A stretch of DNA of 64,000 bases from Paenibacillus_E sp964253085 (GTDB lineage Bacteria > Bacillota > Bacilli > Paenibacillales > NBRC-103111): the NCBI RefSeq assembly GCF_964253085.1, contig NZ_CAXUQH020000001.1, positions 5,518,001 to 5,582,000 on the forward strand, written 5' to 3'. Below are positions 16,464 to 25,788 of the stretch, piece by piece. The translations under genes were made by a program, and so were the position numbers. Position 1 is the first letter of the stretch. Each line of letters starts with the position of its first letter. The notes under the pieces were generated by a model. It saw nothing but the letters and a program-made list of their open reading frames with translations, did not search any database and was not told where the DNA came from.

Positions 16464-18834
16464 CTCCAACCTCCGATACAGGAACAATTTCGTAACAGAA
16501 TCCCACGTCAGTCTCAAATATGGATTCGACTCCTGTTGAACAAATGAGTTGTCCATTCAGGTGAACTTGAACCGGCTGAGCGCTCAATAACCGGCACTTC
16601 TTTCCGGCAATCGACCTGATCCAGGCACGTGTAAGTTTACCATCGTTCCAGTCCATATCGATTTCAAATCCGCCACGAGCTCTCAATCCCTTCAAGCTTC
16701 CGCGCTCCCACTCAGGCGGTAAGGTTGGCAGAAGTTGGATCATTCCAGCGTGACTCTGCAGCAGCATTTCCGCAATGCCTGACAAGCCGGCAAAATTACC
16801 GTCAATTTGAAAAATATTCATCTTCACCTTCGGATGCCGGTGAGCATTCATCATGTTGGGGTGCAGACCTGCCAGCAAGTCATTTAAAAATCTATTGGCG
16901 TCTATTGGGTTTCCTAGCCGTGCCCAAAAGTTAACCGTCCAAGCGCAGCTCCAGCCCGTGTGCGCTCCGCCGTGAGCAAGACGGCGTTCGAGTGTTTTTT
17001 TGCAGGCTTCAAAAAGTTCGGGCTGTCCATGACGTGTCACTAGGTCCAACGGATGAAGAGCAACTAAATGCCCAATGTGTCGGTGGCCCGGTTCTAACTC
17101 CTCGAAGTCTTCGTCCCATTCCTGCAGCTGACCGTATTTCCCAATACGGAACGGTGGTAACTGGCTCAATGCCGTTTCCAGTTGACCCCTAAATGTGTCA
17201 TCTTGGTTTAGAATGAGGCTAGCTTCTATACAGTGGGCAAACAAACTTTTGATCAACGCCAAATCCATCGTCGTTCCTTTGGTTACACTGCTTGGCTTCC
17301 CCTCAGGGGTAATGAAAAAATTTTCAGGGGAAGTGGATGGGCAAGTAACCAAATATCCGTCAGGATCCTCGATAAGCCAATCCAAACAAAACAGCGCCGC
17401 CTCTTTCAATGCAGGATACGCTTGTTTGAGAAATTGTTCATCCTGGCTAAACGCGTAATGCTCCCATATATGTTGGCATAACCAAGCGCCGGCCATCGGC
17501 CAAAAGGCCCAACTTGGCGAGCCGCCGACAGGCGTCGCGGTACGCCACAAATCGATGTTGTGATGTGCGGTCCACCCCCTGCTTCGGTAATGGACACTGG
17601 CTACTTTCCGGCCTGTAATTCGTAAATCTTCAATCAAATCAAACATCGGTCGGTGGCATTCCGCAAGATTGCCCACTTCCGCAGGCCAATAGTTCATTTC
17701 AATATTAATGTTTGTCGTCCAGCTGCTGCACCAAGGAGGTTGAGTTTTGTCATTCCAAATGCCCTGCAAATTGGCAGGCTGTGTACCGGGACGAGAGCTT
17801 GATATCAGCAAATATCTCCCGTACTGAAAGAACAACGCAGCTAGACCAGGATCATCAGATCCATTTTTGACTGCCTGGATGCGGACATCCGTAGGTAGAA
17901 TGCTTTTGTCTTCACCTCTACCGCCAATGTCAATTGAAACTCTGTTGAACAGTGCGGCGTAATCACTCATATGCCGCTCTTTCACATGATCGTAACCCAG
18001 CCGAATGGCATTCGAAAGCGCTGCCGCACACATGTCTGTTGGATTTCTGCCTAGAACAGCCGGATCTTTTTCGAAACCGTTATAGCTTGTAGCAGCGGTC
18101 AGCAGTAAGGTTACCGCCCCTTTCCCGCTTACGTGAATGCGCCCACCGCTGACTTCCACTTTACCGCATTCTGCCTTCGCTTGAAGGTGGATTTCAAATC
18201 CTATGCCTTTCCCCTCGGCATAGCGAACAGGTTCAACGGATTTGACTGTGTTAGGCAAAACATGATACGGGCAGCGGCCAGTAAGCGTTATCCGGTCTAC
18301 ACCTGTTTTGCGGACGGAAAACTGCAGTGGACTTTGAAGAGTGGCGGTAAAACTGGATTTCCTCTCGCTATTTAAACGGATCGCCATCACTTGATCAACA
18401 GCGGATACGAACACTTCACGCGTGTAAACAGCGCCATTTTGATTGTAACGAACCCTTACAACACCTGCTTCGAGATCCAATTCCCTGCAATAATCCGAAA
18501 TTTCGCCCTCTTCATCGTAGATAAGCTCCAAATCCCCAAGCGGTAGGAAGGATTCAATATCCGGACCTCCCATGTACTGCTCGATCATCTGCTCGGCTTC
18601 CGCATATTTCTTCGAAAATATCAATTCACGCACGGGTCCGAGATACCGCTCCGCATCATAGCGGACTGTTTCTCGGGGTTCCCCCGACCAAAGTGTGTCT
18701 TCGTTTAATTGAATATGCTCTCTGTTTGTACCGCCATACACCATCCCTCCAAACCGGCCGTTGCCAATGGGAAGCGCTTCAAACCAATTCTTGGCCGGAT
18801 GGGCATACCAGAGCGTGGATTTCTTATCAGTCAT
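16450..18834 (-). CDS. GH95 family glycosidase (alpha-L-fucosidase/galactosidase type)
   Basis: A complete 794-residue GH95 enzyme. It starts LWYAHPAKNWFEALPIGNGR and holds a beta-sandwich N-domain, then the (alpha/alpha)6 barrel. The catalytic region NINIEMNYWPAEVGNL carries the conserved Asn residues, followed by GWTAHHNIDLWRTATP, VTCPSTSPENFF, GHRHIGHLVALHPLDLV and GAHTGWSCAWTVNFWARL, and closes with LPTLPPEWERGSLKGLRARG. No signal peptide is present, so it is cytoplasmic. Known members remove alpha-1,2-L-fucose with inversion, some remove L-galactose. The start is the ATG at 18,834 behind GGGGAGAG; the frame extends to 18,876 but overlaps the preceding gene. It is one of three GH95 genes in the window, all in different operons, which suggests different substrates. 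Confidence 0.95.
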   Translation of the reverse strand: MTDKKSTLWYAHPAKNWFEALPIGNGRFGGMVYGGTNREHIQLNEDTLWSGEPRETVRYDAERYLGPVRELIFSKKYAEAEQMIEQYMGGPDIESFLPLGDLELIYDEEGEISDYCRELDLEAGVVRVRYNQNGAVYTREVFVSAVDQVMAIRLNSERKSSFTATLQSPLQFSVRKTGVDRITLTGRCPYHVLPNTVKSVEPVRYAEGKGIGFEIHLQAKAECGKVEVSGGRIHVSGKGAVTLLLTAATSYNGFEKDPAVLGRNPTDMCAAALSNAIRLGYDHVKERHMSDYAALFNRVSIDIGGRGEDKSILPTDVRIQAVKNGSDDPGLAALFFQYGRYLLISSSRPGTQPANLQGIWNDKTQPPWCSSWTTNINIEMNYWPAEVGNLAECHRPMFDLIEDLRITGRKVASVHYRSRGWTAHHNIDLWRTATPVGGSPSWAFWPMAGAWLCQHIWEHYAFSQDEQFLKQAYPALKEAALFCLDWLIEDPDGYLVTCPSTSPENFFITPEGKPSSVTKGTTMDLALIKSLFAHCIEASLILNQDDTFRGQLETALSQLPPFRIGKYGQLQEWDEDFEELEPGHRHIGHLVALHPLDLVTRHGQPELFEACKKTLERRLAHGGAHTGWSCAWTVNFWARLGNPIDANRFLNDLLAGLHPNMMNAHRHPKVKMNIFQIDGNFAGLSGIAEMLLQSHAGMIQLLPTLPPEWERGSLKGLRARGGFEIDMDWNDGKLTRAWIRSIAGKKCRLLSAQPVQVHLNGQLICSTGVESIFETDVGFCYEIVPVSEVGDEIR

Positions 18835-18860
18835 AGACTCTCTCCCCATCTGTCGCTTGC

Positions 18861-21572
18861 TTACTCGTACAGCCAATCCAGCGTGTTGATGCCATCATTT
18901 TTGTGCTCGACATTTCTTGGTCGAATTTCGTGATTAGCAGGTATGACGCCCAAAATCAAGTAAGCTCCCTTGCCCAAATCAAGCGAATGCCGCCCTGCTT
19001 CATATCGAAACGTATGAACATTGACAGATGGATACGCATACAGACGTAATCCTTTTTGCAATACTGGCGCATATCCGCCCAAGTCATCTGCATGTGTATT
19101 CTCTTCCAAGCTCGGGACTTGAAGCCACTGCTCATCTTTCGAATTGAAATAGCCAATTAACACTTTGGAGGGGTGATTCAATTCAATATCGATCGTTACT
19201 CCGCTTAGACCCGCTTCCATTTGGCTGAATCGGATACCGGTCAAACCATCGAGTTCCTCCGCACATCCGACGATGTGAATATCCCCATCCACAAACACTT
19301 GCGCTTCCTTCTCAACTCGGTATGTTTCCGCGTTTCCGGACAGTAAAGTGAACGGTACCTCTCCGTATGGAACAATGGGATCTTTCATATTCTTCAGCGC
19401 CTCAGGCAATGTACCTGACTTTAACTCATTAAGATGGAACTGAAAATGTTCCAACTCTAACTCGTAAACTGGCAAACAGGCCGTCCAATGCTTGTATTCA
19501 AGACCGTTTCGAATCGGTACTTTCCGCTGCGGTGTTTGCATACTGTTGGCGAATAAATAGGTCTTTTCCGTCAAAGACGTCAATGCGCGGTAGCTTTTCA
19601 AGGAGCTCTCAAGATGCCCAGCGGCCTCTTCCAACAATGCCAACTGTGTGAAATACTCCCCTTGAGCCCTGCCTTTGTAAGTCAAAATGAGCAATGCCGC
19701 TTGAACTTTATGCACAAACACATTGACCATGAGACGAATGGCCTGCATGTCATCGAATAAGCGATCAAATTCATCCCAGTTTCGTTTCACCAATTTGCGC
19801 GCCTTCTCGATCGCATGCACCGCGTCTGCCGCATGCCGACTGACATCTGCGATAATTTCCGGAGGCGTTTCTCCGACGTGCGGTTCGCCTTTCAACTCGC
19901 GGATCACATAGTCCTCCAGCCTTTCCCCCTGAGGAGATTGGGATTCCCATAAATCAGGCCACGGCATGTGCCGATCCGGATTCGTCAATTGACTCATCGT
20001 CATTCCCAGGCTCATCGTTTGACGATTGCCTTCGGTAATGCCGAAACGCCGCAGCAATTTGGGCGCACATTCGCCGGACGCTTCGTACGCATCCAATATC
20101 GCTTCACCTGCTTCTGGACTGCCGAACCTTTGGCCAAGCACATCGATCCAGTGATTCCGTTCTGCGGCCGGATCGCGGTCCGGATTCCAAGCGTAACGGA
20201 ACCAAGCTGCGAACCATATCCAATCGCGATCCAGTTGTTTAAGTCTTGGCTCAGCCAAATCCGGGGAAAACGGCCAATCCCAGAAAAACAACGGATACAG
20301 ATGAAGCCCGTTCGCTTTCAGCCGATATTTGGCGGCCTGCATGCATTTTTGGATAAACGAAGGTGCCCCGTAACGAAAAGGCTCTAGGTTAGCAAGAATA
20401 TGTACATTCACGATATGAATCGTCTTTAGTGAGCCGAGACGGTTGTGAATGTCCAGCCATTTGCCTCGTGGTGTATACGTGGTCAATGATTCTCCGTTAT
20501 ATTTGGCCTCGGTATACAAATTGGGATATAGAGGCAGCGCCGCCTCAATGACCTTTTGCGGTTCAATCGCATGGGATCTCAGAATGATTGGCGGCTTTTC
20601 CTTCACATTTGAATCCTTAAGCCCTTCCAGCAAGCCCGCTAGAATCGTTTCGTTAAACCATTCCACTCCGTATATTTGTCCTTGCAGCGCTTCCCCAAGG
20701 CAGACCATCAACCCCACGTTAGGGAATGAACGTACAAAGGAGGCAATCGACTTTTTATAGTAATCACTGGTTAACGGAAGTGGTTTCGGTTGATGCAGCT
20801 TCAATCCGTGCTTCTCTGCAAATGGCAGCGGAATATGAATGTTGTAAAACTTCAATACGAGCCATATGCCTCGACGATCCGCTTCTTGTGCCACCCAGCT
20901 GAACGTTTCAACGTTCAGCGCGAACTCTTCTTCTGTAACTTCAAGCGCCTCCGGGTAATCCGCCAATTTCACTAAAGAGGAAAAGGGATGCCCAGACCAC
21001 AAATAGACGATATTGCACCTCTGTTCCAGCAGCATATCTAGAAATTCCTGCCACAATGTCCGGTCGTAAAACCAAGGGAAGCGTGTTGGGGTAATCGGAT
21101 ATTCATACGTTTGGCGAGGCGGTTCGACGGTTGTTTTCTGCAATCCGATCGCCGGTCCTCTCAGTGAAAAACGTGGAGCGTCTCCATAGGCGATATCTTC
21201 AGGCAAAAAACCCTCGGCGCGGACACGCCCAGCAAGCTCCAGACAGCCATAGAGTACGCCAGAATCGCTGCCTCCGGAAACGGATGCCAGATTTCCAGGG
21301 CAAGTAGCTATGTAAAATCCTTCTCCTTCCGGAGCTTGTGTGTGATACAGCAGGACGTCTCGTTCTTCCAGCTGCTGCAGCAAATCAGATTCTTTGCGGT
21401 TTCCCACAAAGATTTTTCTTCCCTGTACGGACCGGTAGCTGTCCCACGTCCAGGACACTTCTTCCGCATTTACCTCATAGCCACAATCCAGCAGCGCTTG
21501 TTTTAGCAACCTTATGCCATTTTCAACCCGCGGGGCAGGATTGGGCGCGTATCCAAGGGTAACAGTTTTCAT
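18861..21572 (-). CDS. Large glycosidase-like protein of unassigned family (GH20/GH67-type N-domain plus TIM barrel)
   Basis: A 903-residue protein that I cannot place in a family with confidence. The first 130 residues look like the small alpha/beta domain that precedes the barrel in GH20 and GH67 enzymes (IFVGNRKESDLL, EGFYIATCPGNLASVSGG, GVLYGCLELAGRV, then APRFSLRGPAIGL). A TIM barrel follows (about 150-450, with NIVYLWSGHPFSSL, IWLVLKFYNIHIPLP, GLMVCLGEALQGQ, IILRSHAI and LYPLFFWDWPFSP). Then come a helical domain (about 480-740) and a C-terminal beta region. No signal peptide is seen. It lies between GH29 and GH95 in the same operon, so hydrolysis of an alpha-linked uronic acid or another side-chain sugar is possible. 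The start ATG has GGAGG at 13 bases. The function is unproven. Confidence 0.8.
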   Translation of the reverse strand: MKTVTLGYAPNPAPRVENGIRLLKQALLDCGYEVNAEEVSWTWDSYRSVQGRKIFVGNRKESDLLQQLEERDVLLYHTQAPEGEGFYIATCPGNLASVSGGSDSGVLYGCLELAGRVRAEGFLPEDIAYGDAPRFSLRGPAIGLQKTTVEPPRQTYEYPITPTRFPWFYDRTLWQEFLDMLLEQRCNIVYLWSGHPFSSLVKLADYPEALEVTEEEFALNVETFSWVAQEADRRGIWLVLKFYNIHIPLPFAEKHGLKLHQPKPLPLTSDYYKKSIASFVRSFPNVGLMVCLGEALQGQIYGVEWFNETILAGLLEGLKDSNVKEKPPIILRSHAIEPQKVIEAALPLYPNLYTEAKYNGESLTTYTPRGKWLDIHNRLGSLKTIHIVNVHILANLEPFRYGAPSFIQKCMQAAKYRLKANGLHLYPLFFWDWPFSPDLAEPRLKQLDRDWIWFAAWFRYAWNPDRDPAAERNHWIDVLGQRFGSPEAGEAILDAYEASGECAPKLLRRFGITEGNRQTMSLGMTMSQLTNPDRHMPWPDLWESQSPQGERLEDYVIRELKGEPHVGETPPEIIADVSRHAADAVHAIEKARKLVKRNWDEFDRLFDDMQAIRLMVNVFVHKVQAALLILTYKGRAQGEYFTQLALLEEAAGHLESSLKSYRALTSLTEKTYLFANSMQTPQRKVPIRNGLEYKHWTACLPVYELELEHFQFHLNELKSGTLPEALKNMKDPIVPYGEVPFTLLSGNAETYRVEKEAQVFVDGDIHIVGCAEELDGLTGIRFSQMEAGLSGVTIDIELNHPSKVLIGYFNSKDEQWLQVPSLEENTHADDLGGYAPVLQKGLRLYAYPSVNVHTFRYEAGRHSLDLGKGAYLILGVIPANHEIRPRNVEHKNDGINTLDWLYE

Positions 21573-21601
21573 CGTTTTGATCCAACCTCCATTCGATTCG
21601 T

Positions 21602-22906
21602 TTATTTCAAAAATAGTTCGATGACCGGAACGGTCACATTCGGTTTCTTGACAGGCAGCGATAGCGTCACGGTATGCTCATCTCGACCTTCTTTGAAAGC
21701 TCCGTTTTCAATGCCGCTCGGAACAAAACCTTGCTTAAATCTGATTTCGGACGCATCGTTTAAGAATTGTGCATACTCTACTTTTCCAGCGAAGCCGTGA
21801 AGATGGATATTTTTGAACGGCCAACTATATACATGTACGTACATGCGATTCAATTCCGGATTGTAAGTTAACCGACAATCGTCGGGGCAAACGAATGTTT
21901 CCGGTGCTTGTGTGCATCCGTAGATGGAGCGGTTGTGCCGCTTCATCCATTCACCCATTCCCTTCAACCGATCTATGGCACGCTCATCGAATTCACCGCG
22001 TCCAGTTGGGCCGACATTCAATAATAGATTGCCACCCTTGCTGACAGTATCAATCATCATTTTGATCAGCAAATCGACACTCTTCCATGACTCTTCTTCC
22101 CGGTGATAGCCCCACGAACCGCTAAAAGTGTGACAAGTTTCCCAAACGACACGCTTTCCGTTTACCTGTACCCATTTGGTCGGCATATATTGTTCAGGGG
22201 TTGTGATATCCCCTCCCACCTGCAAGCGGTCGTTCAATAAAATGTTCGGCTGTAAGGTGCGGATCATTTTGACCAGCTCTTCACTGCCCCAATCGTCCTT
22301 GCCTTTGCCCGCCAAACCGTTTTCTTCTGGGAACGAAAAGTCATAAAATAACAGATCTACTTGACCGAAATCCGTCAGCAATTCCTTCGTTTGTCCATAC
22401 AAATAGTTTCGGTAGTTAGTGAAGTCTAGTTGGTTATTCCCAGCGATATGATTGGGATCAAAACGAAGTGGATGTTTAGGATCAACCGTATAATGAGGAT
22501 GATGCCAGTCGAGCAAGGAATAATATAAACCTACCTTCATATTACGTTTACGAAAAGCATCTACCATAGGTCTTAGCACATCACGCCCTGCGGGAGAATT
22601 CGTTGCTTTATAATCGGTAAGCTTACTGTCCCATAAGCAAAAGCCCTCATGATGCTTTGTTGTCGTCACGAAGTACTTCATCCCCGCATCGGATGCGAGC
22701 TGAGCCCAAAGCTCGGGATCGTATAAATCCGGATCAAATCGTTTGAAATATTTATTACTGTACTGTTCCCCGCTCAATTTTTCGCGGGATTGCAGCCATT
22801 CATGTCTAGCTGCTAATGAATATAATCCCCAATGGATAAACATGCCGAAACGGTCATGGGTGAACCATTCACTGTTTCCTGTGGTTTTCTCAACTTCAAA
22901 TGTCAT
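21602..22906 (-). CDS. GH29 alpha-L-fucosidase
   Basis: A 434-residue retaining alpha-L-fucosidase. Diagnostic segments are FGMFIHWGLYSLAARHEW, YFVTTTKHHEGFCLWDS, KVGLYYSLLDWHHPHY, VDLLFYDFSFPEENG (with the expected nucleophile Asp), ETCHTFSGSWGYHREE and LLLNVGPTGRGEFDERAI. The C-terminal beta-sandwich is short. No signal peptide is seen, so it works on imported oligosaccharides. The start is the ATG at 22,906, preceded by AAAGGAGAG and overlapping the stop of the GH78 gene by the sequence ATGA, a typical translational coupling. The enzyme removes terminal alpha-L-fucosyl residues; which linkage is not visible. It complements GH78 and GH95 encoded in the same operon. Confidence 0.96.
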   Translation of the reverse strand: MTFEVEKTTGNSEWFTHDRFGMFIHWGLYSLAARHEWLQSREKLSGEQYSNKYFKRFDPDLYDPELWAQLASDAGMKYFVTTTKHHEGFCLWDSKLTDYKATNSPAGRDVLRPMVDAFRKRNMKVGLYYSLLDWHHPHYTVDPKHPLRFDPNHIAGNNQLDFTNYRNYLYGQTKELLTDFGQVDLLFYDFSFPEENGLAGKGKDDWGSEELVKMIRTLQPNILLNDRLQVGGDITTPEQYMPTKWVQVNGKRVVWETCHTFSGSWGYHREEESWKSVDLLIKMMIDTVSKGGNLLLNVGPTGRGEFDERAIDRLKGMGEWMKRHNRSIYGCTQAPETFVCPDDCRLTYNPELNRMYVHVYSWPFKNIHLHGFAGKVEYAQFLNDASEIRFKQGFVPSGIENGAFKEGRDEHTVTLSLPVKKPNVTVPVIELFLK

Positions 22907-25584
22907 CGTCTCTCTCCTTTGTTCGGAATAACCGTCCACCGGGAAATGAATGTATAGCTTCCTGAACCGGCGCTGTAAACGGATTGATTGGTTGATGTTC
23001 CTATTTCTTGCAGTCCATTTGTTACGTGCCCTTCCTTATTCAGGACGGTACCCGGCACATAGATCGTGGCAGTTGTGTTCACAGGAATTTGGACTTTCAT
23101 AACGAACAAAGACCGTTCCCATGTCCACTCTACGCCAATCCTGCCATAGACAGAATGAAATTCACCTTTAGCAAAACGGAGCTCGCCGCCAGGACGGGGA
23201 TGGATCACGATATGCTTGTATCCCGGTCTGTCCTCATCGGAGTTGATCCCCAAAATATGCTGATACATCCACTCACCGACTGAACCCAATGAGTAGTGAT
23301 TAAACGAATTCATACCCGGATTTTGGAATCCATCCGTTTCAGTCCAGGCATCCCATCGTTCCCAGATTGTCGTAGCTCCATGTTTGATGGAATAAAGCCA
23401 GGAAGGGAACGTGTCTTGATTGAGTAAAGTGTAAGCAAGATCTTCTCTTCCCCCTTCGGTTAATGCGGGAAGCAGATACCCAACACCGAGAAATCCTGTT
23501 GTTAAATGATTGCCGTGGAGCTGAATATTTTCCGCCAAATAGTGAACCGCAAGTTTGCGTTGCTCATCTGTCAGCAGGTTCATCTTAAGGGCAAGCACGT
23601 AAACGGTCTGGGTGTCACCTTTGATTCGTCCTGACTGATCCACAAATGCTTCTGAAAATGCTTGTTTGATCCTGTCAAACAAATCCGTGTATTTACGGGC
23701 ATCTTCTTCATGGCCGAGCGCCTTCGCTGATTTGGAAAGCACTGAGGTACTGTATGCAAAGTAAGCGGTATCAAGCACGTCCTTTGGCGTATCCGCATGG
23801 ATAGACAGCCAATCGCCATAATTCGAATAACCCGGTCGAATCAAGTTCACCGTGTTCGCTTGTAAATAATTCACCCATCTGACCATCGCCGGATAACAAT
23901 CTTCCAAATTTCTGAGATCGCCATAAACCTGGTAAACGGTCCAAGGAATAATAACCCCTGCATCGCCCCAACCGCCGTTATCCGGAGCATGCCAGTTCAA
24001 TTCCGTTTGGTTGATCTTAAACTCTTCCCATCCGGAATCCGGCGCGACATCAGGAAAAGCTCCTGAAGGACGCTGAGCATCGATAACATCGATCATATAC
24101 TTATTGAAAAAGCGTCCGACATCCATATTGTAACTGGCTGTCCGAGCAAAGATTTGTGCGTCACCCGTCCATCCAAGCCGTTCATCACGCTGCGGGCAGT
24201 CCGTCGGCACGCTGAGAAAATTACCGCGTTGCCCCCACTCGATATTGCTTAGAAGCTTATTCAACATGACGTTTGAAGTTTCTAACCAACCTGTTTGCGG
24301 TGTTGCCGAATGCACCACTCTGCCAATGACTGTTTGAAGCGTCGGCGAACTCGTCAATCCCGTTACTTCCACATATCTGAAACCATGAAAAGTAAAATGA
24401 GGCTCCAAACATTCTACTCTATCGCCTCTCAAGATGTAGGTCTCCTGCTGAACGGCTTCACGAAGGTTTATCGTGTATAAGGTATTGTCTTCATTCAACA
24501 TTTCTGCGCAGCTGACGGTAACGAGTTGACCCTCTTGTCCATCTTCGATCTGAAGACGCGCCCAGCCGACCATATTTTGTCCCATATCAAACAGGTAAGA
24601 TCCGCGCGATGTTTTCTTCATGCTGACCGGCAGCAGCTCCTTCATGACTTGAACAGGAGGATCTACTTGTGCGGTCAGAACCCCTTCATATCTTTCTAAG
24701 ATACTAGGGGACTCCCACGCATCATCGTCAAAGCCTGGCAAGCTCCATCCCTTTGGCTCCAAACGAGCATCAAAGCTTTCGCCTTTAAGTAAATCCGAAT
24801 ACAAGATTGGACCTGCCATTGTCTTCCATGACTCGTCGGTCACAACGATTTGAGAGGAACCGTCTTCATATTCGATATGCAGTTCAAGGAGTAAATAGGG
24901 ATTATCGCCATATCTGTTTGGGCCAAACATACCTACGTTGCCGGCGTACCATCCAGTACCTAGGATTGCACCTAGAGTCATAGTTCCGTTACCCAGATAC
25001 GATGTTACATCGTAGGTCTGAACTTGTACTCTGATCTTGTAATCCGTCCATCCGGGGGCAAAATAATCTCTGCCTACCCTTTCACCATTGATATGCAATT
25101 CGTACAGACCTAATGCGCTTGCATAAATGAAAGCCTGATGTACCGGCTTATCAATTTGAAATGTTTTCCTCAGATAGGGAGAGGGTAAAAGCTCCGAATG
25201 CTGCGGTTTTGTTCTGCCAACCCAACGTGCTTGCCATTCGTTCTTATTGAAAGGACCCATCGACCAGTGAGCTGGGCCGCTCCAGTCAGACACTATATCG
25301 TTTTTATCCCACACCCTGACCTGCCAATAATAAACCCGTCTTGCTTCTAAAGGTTTTCCTCCGTAAGCGACATGGATCGATTGATCCGACTTAACCTTAC
25401 CGCTGTCCCACAAATCACCTTTATTTTTATTCAAAAGCTCCATACTGGATGCAACCAATACTTGGAACGCCGATTGAAACTGAAAGTATTCTTCCGATTT
25501 CAGGATCCAACTTAAACGTGGAACGGTCGTTACTATGCCTAACGGATTTTCGGAGTATTCCGTTTTCAGATCAGAAACTTTCAA
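22903..25584 (-). CDS. GH78 alpha-L-rhamnosidase
   Basis: An 893-residue inverting alpha-L-rhamnosidase with the usual series of N-terminal beta domains (VSDLKTEYSENPLGI; LWDSGKVKSDQS; AFIYASALGLYELHINGERV) and the (alpha/alpha)6 catalytic barrel. The barrel shows the classical motif DCPQRDERLGWTGDAQIFAR, then APDNGGWGDAGVIIPWTVYQ, GDWLSIHADTP and TTIWERWDAWTETDGF. The C-terminal beta-sandwich ends near residue 880. No signal peptide is present. It is the first gene of a five-gene operon behind the promoter at 25,634-25,687. An ATG at 25,593 abuts the ribosome site; TTG at 25,584 has AGGAG at 9 bases and was chosen. The enzyme removes terminal alpha-L-rhamnose, for example from rhamnogalacturonan oligosaccharides. 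Confidence 0.96.
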   Translation of the reverse strand: MKVSDLKTEYSENPLGIVTTVPRLSWILKSEEYFQFQSAFQVLVASSMELLNKNKGDLWDSGKVKSDQSIHVAYGGKPLEARRVYYWQVRVWDKNDIVSDWSGPAHWSMGPFNKNEWQARWVGRTKPQHSELLPSPYLRKTFQIDKPVHQAFIYASALGLYELHINGERVGRDYFAPGWTDYKIRVQVQTYDVTSYLGNGTMTLGAILGTGWYAGNVGMFGPNRYGDNPYLLLELHIEYEDGSSQIVVTDESWKTMAGPILYSDLLKGESFDARLEPKGWSLPGFDDDAWESPSILERYEGVLTAQVDPPVQVMKELLPVSMKKTSRGSYLFDMGQNMVGWARLQIEDGQEGQLVTVSCAEMLNEDNTLYTINLREAVQQETYILRGDRVECLEPHFTFHGFRYVEVTGLTSSPTLQTVIGRVVHSATPQTGWLETSNVMLNKLLSNIEWGQRGNFLSVPTDCPQRDERLGWTGDAQIFARTASYNMDVGRFFNKYMIDVIDAQRPSGAFPDVAPDSGWEEFKINQTELNWHAPDNGGWGDAGVIIPWTVYQVYGDLRNLEDCYPAMVRWVNYLQANTVNLIRPGYSNYGDWLSIHADTPKDVLDTAYFAYSTSVLSKSAKALGHEEDARKYTDLFDRIKQAFSEAFVDQSGRIKGDTQTVYVLALKMNLLTDEQRKLAVHYLAENIQLHGNHLTTGFLGVGYLLPALTEGGREDLAYTLLNQDTFPSWLYSIKHGATTIWERWDAWTETDGFQNPGMNSFNHYSLGSVGEWMYQHILGINSDEDRPGYKHIVIHPRPGGELRFAKGEFHSVYGRIGVEWTWERSLFVMKVQIPVNTTATIYVPGTVLNKEGHVTNGLQEIGTSTNQSVYSAGSGSYTFISRWTVIPNKGERR

Positions 25585-25633
25585 AAACCTCATCTCCTAT
25601 GGACAGATTCCCTTCACCGGGATACTTGAGTCA

Positions 25634-25687
25634 AGTGTATCTAAAATTGAACTTTCGGTTATAGGGCGAATTCACCTATTTTATAGG
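25634..25687 (-). promoter_or_regulatory. Activator-type promoter of the GH78 operon with 22-bp direct repeat
   Basis: Two CCTATA sites (plus TATAGG at 25,660-25,665 and 25,682-25,687) repeat at exactly 22 bp. A -10-like TACACT (minus strand) at 25,634-25,639 lies 20 bp from the nearer copy, the same spacing as in the importer promoter. No -35 is recognisable. Confidence 0.55.
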
Positions 25688-25728
25688 CGACGCCCTCCAC
25701 CTCACCGCGGTTTTCTTGAAGAATGTCA

Positions 25729-25766
25729 TAAAAAAGACTGCAACCATGATGAATGGCATGCAGTCT
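25729..25766 (-). terminator. Rho-independent terminator after the acid-sugar operon
   Basis: On the minus strand, CAGACTGCA pairs with TGCAGTCT (perfect 8-bp stem at 25,735-25,742 and 25,759-25,766), followed by a run of T residues. It lies 23 bases after the stop of the GDSL esterase gene and separates this operon from the GH78 operon. Confidence 0.85.
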
Positions 25767-25788
25767 GAAATTTGAATAATCGTTTGCA

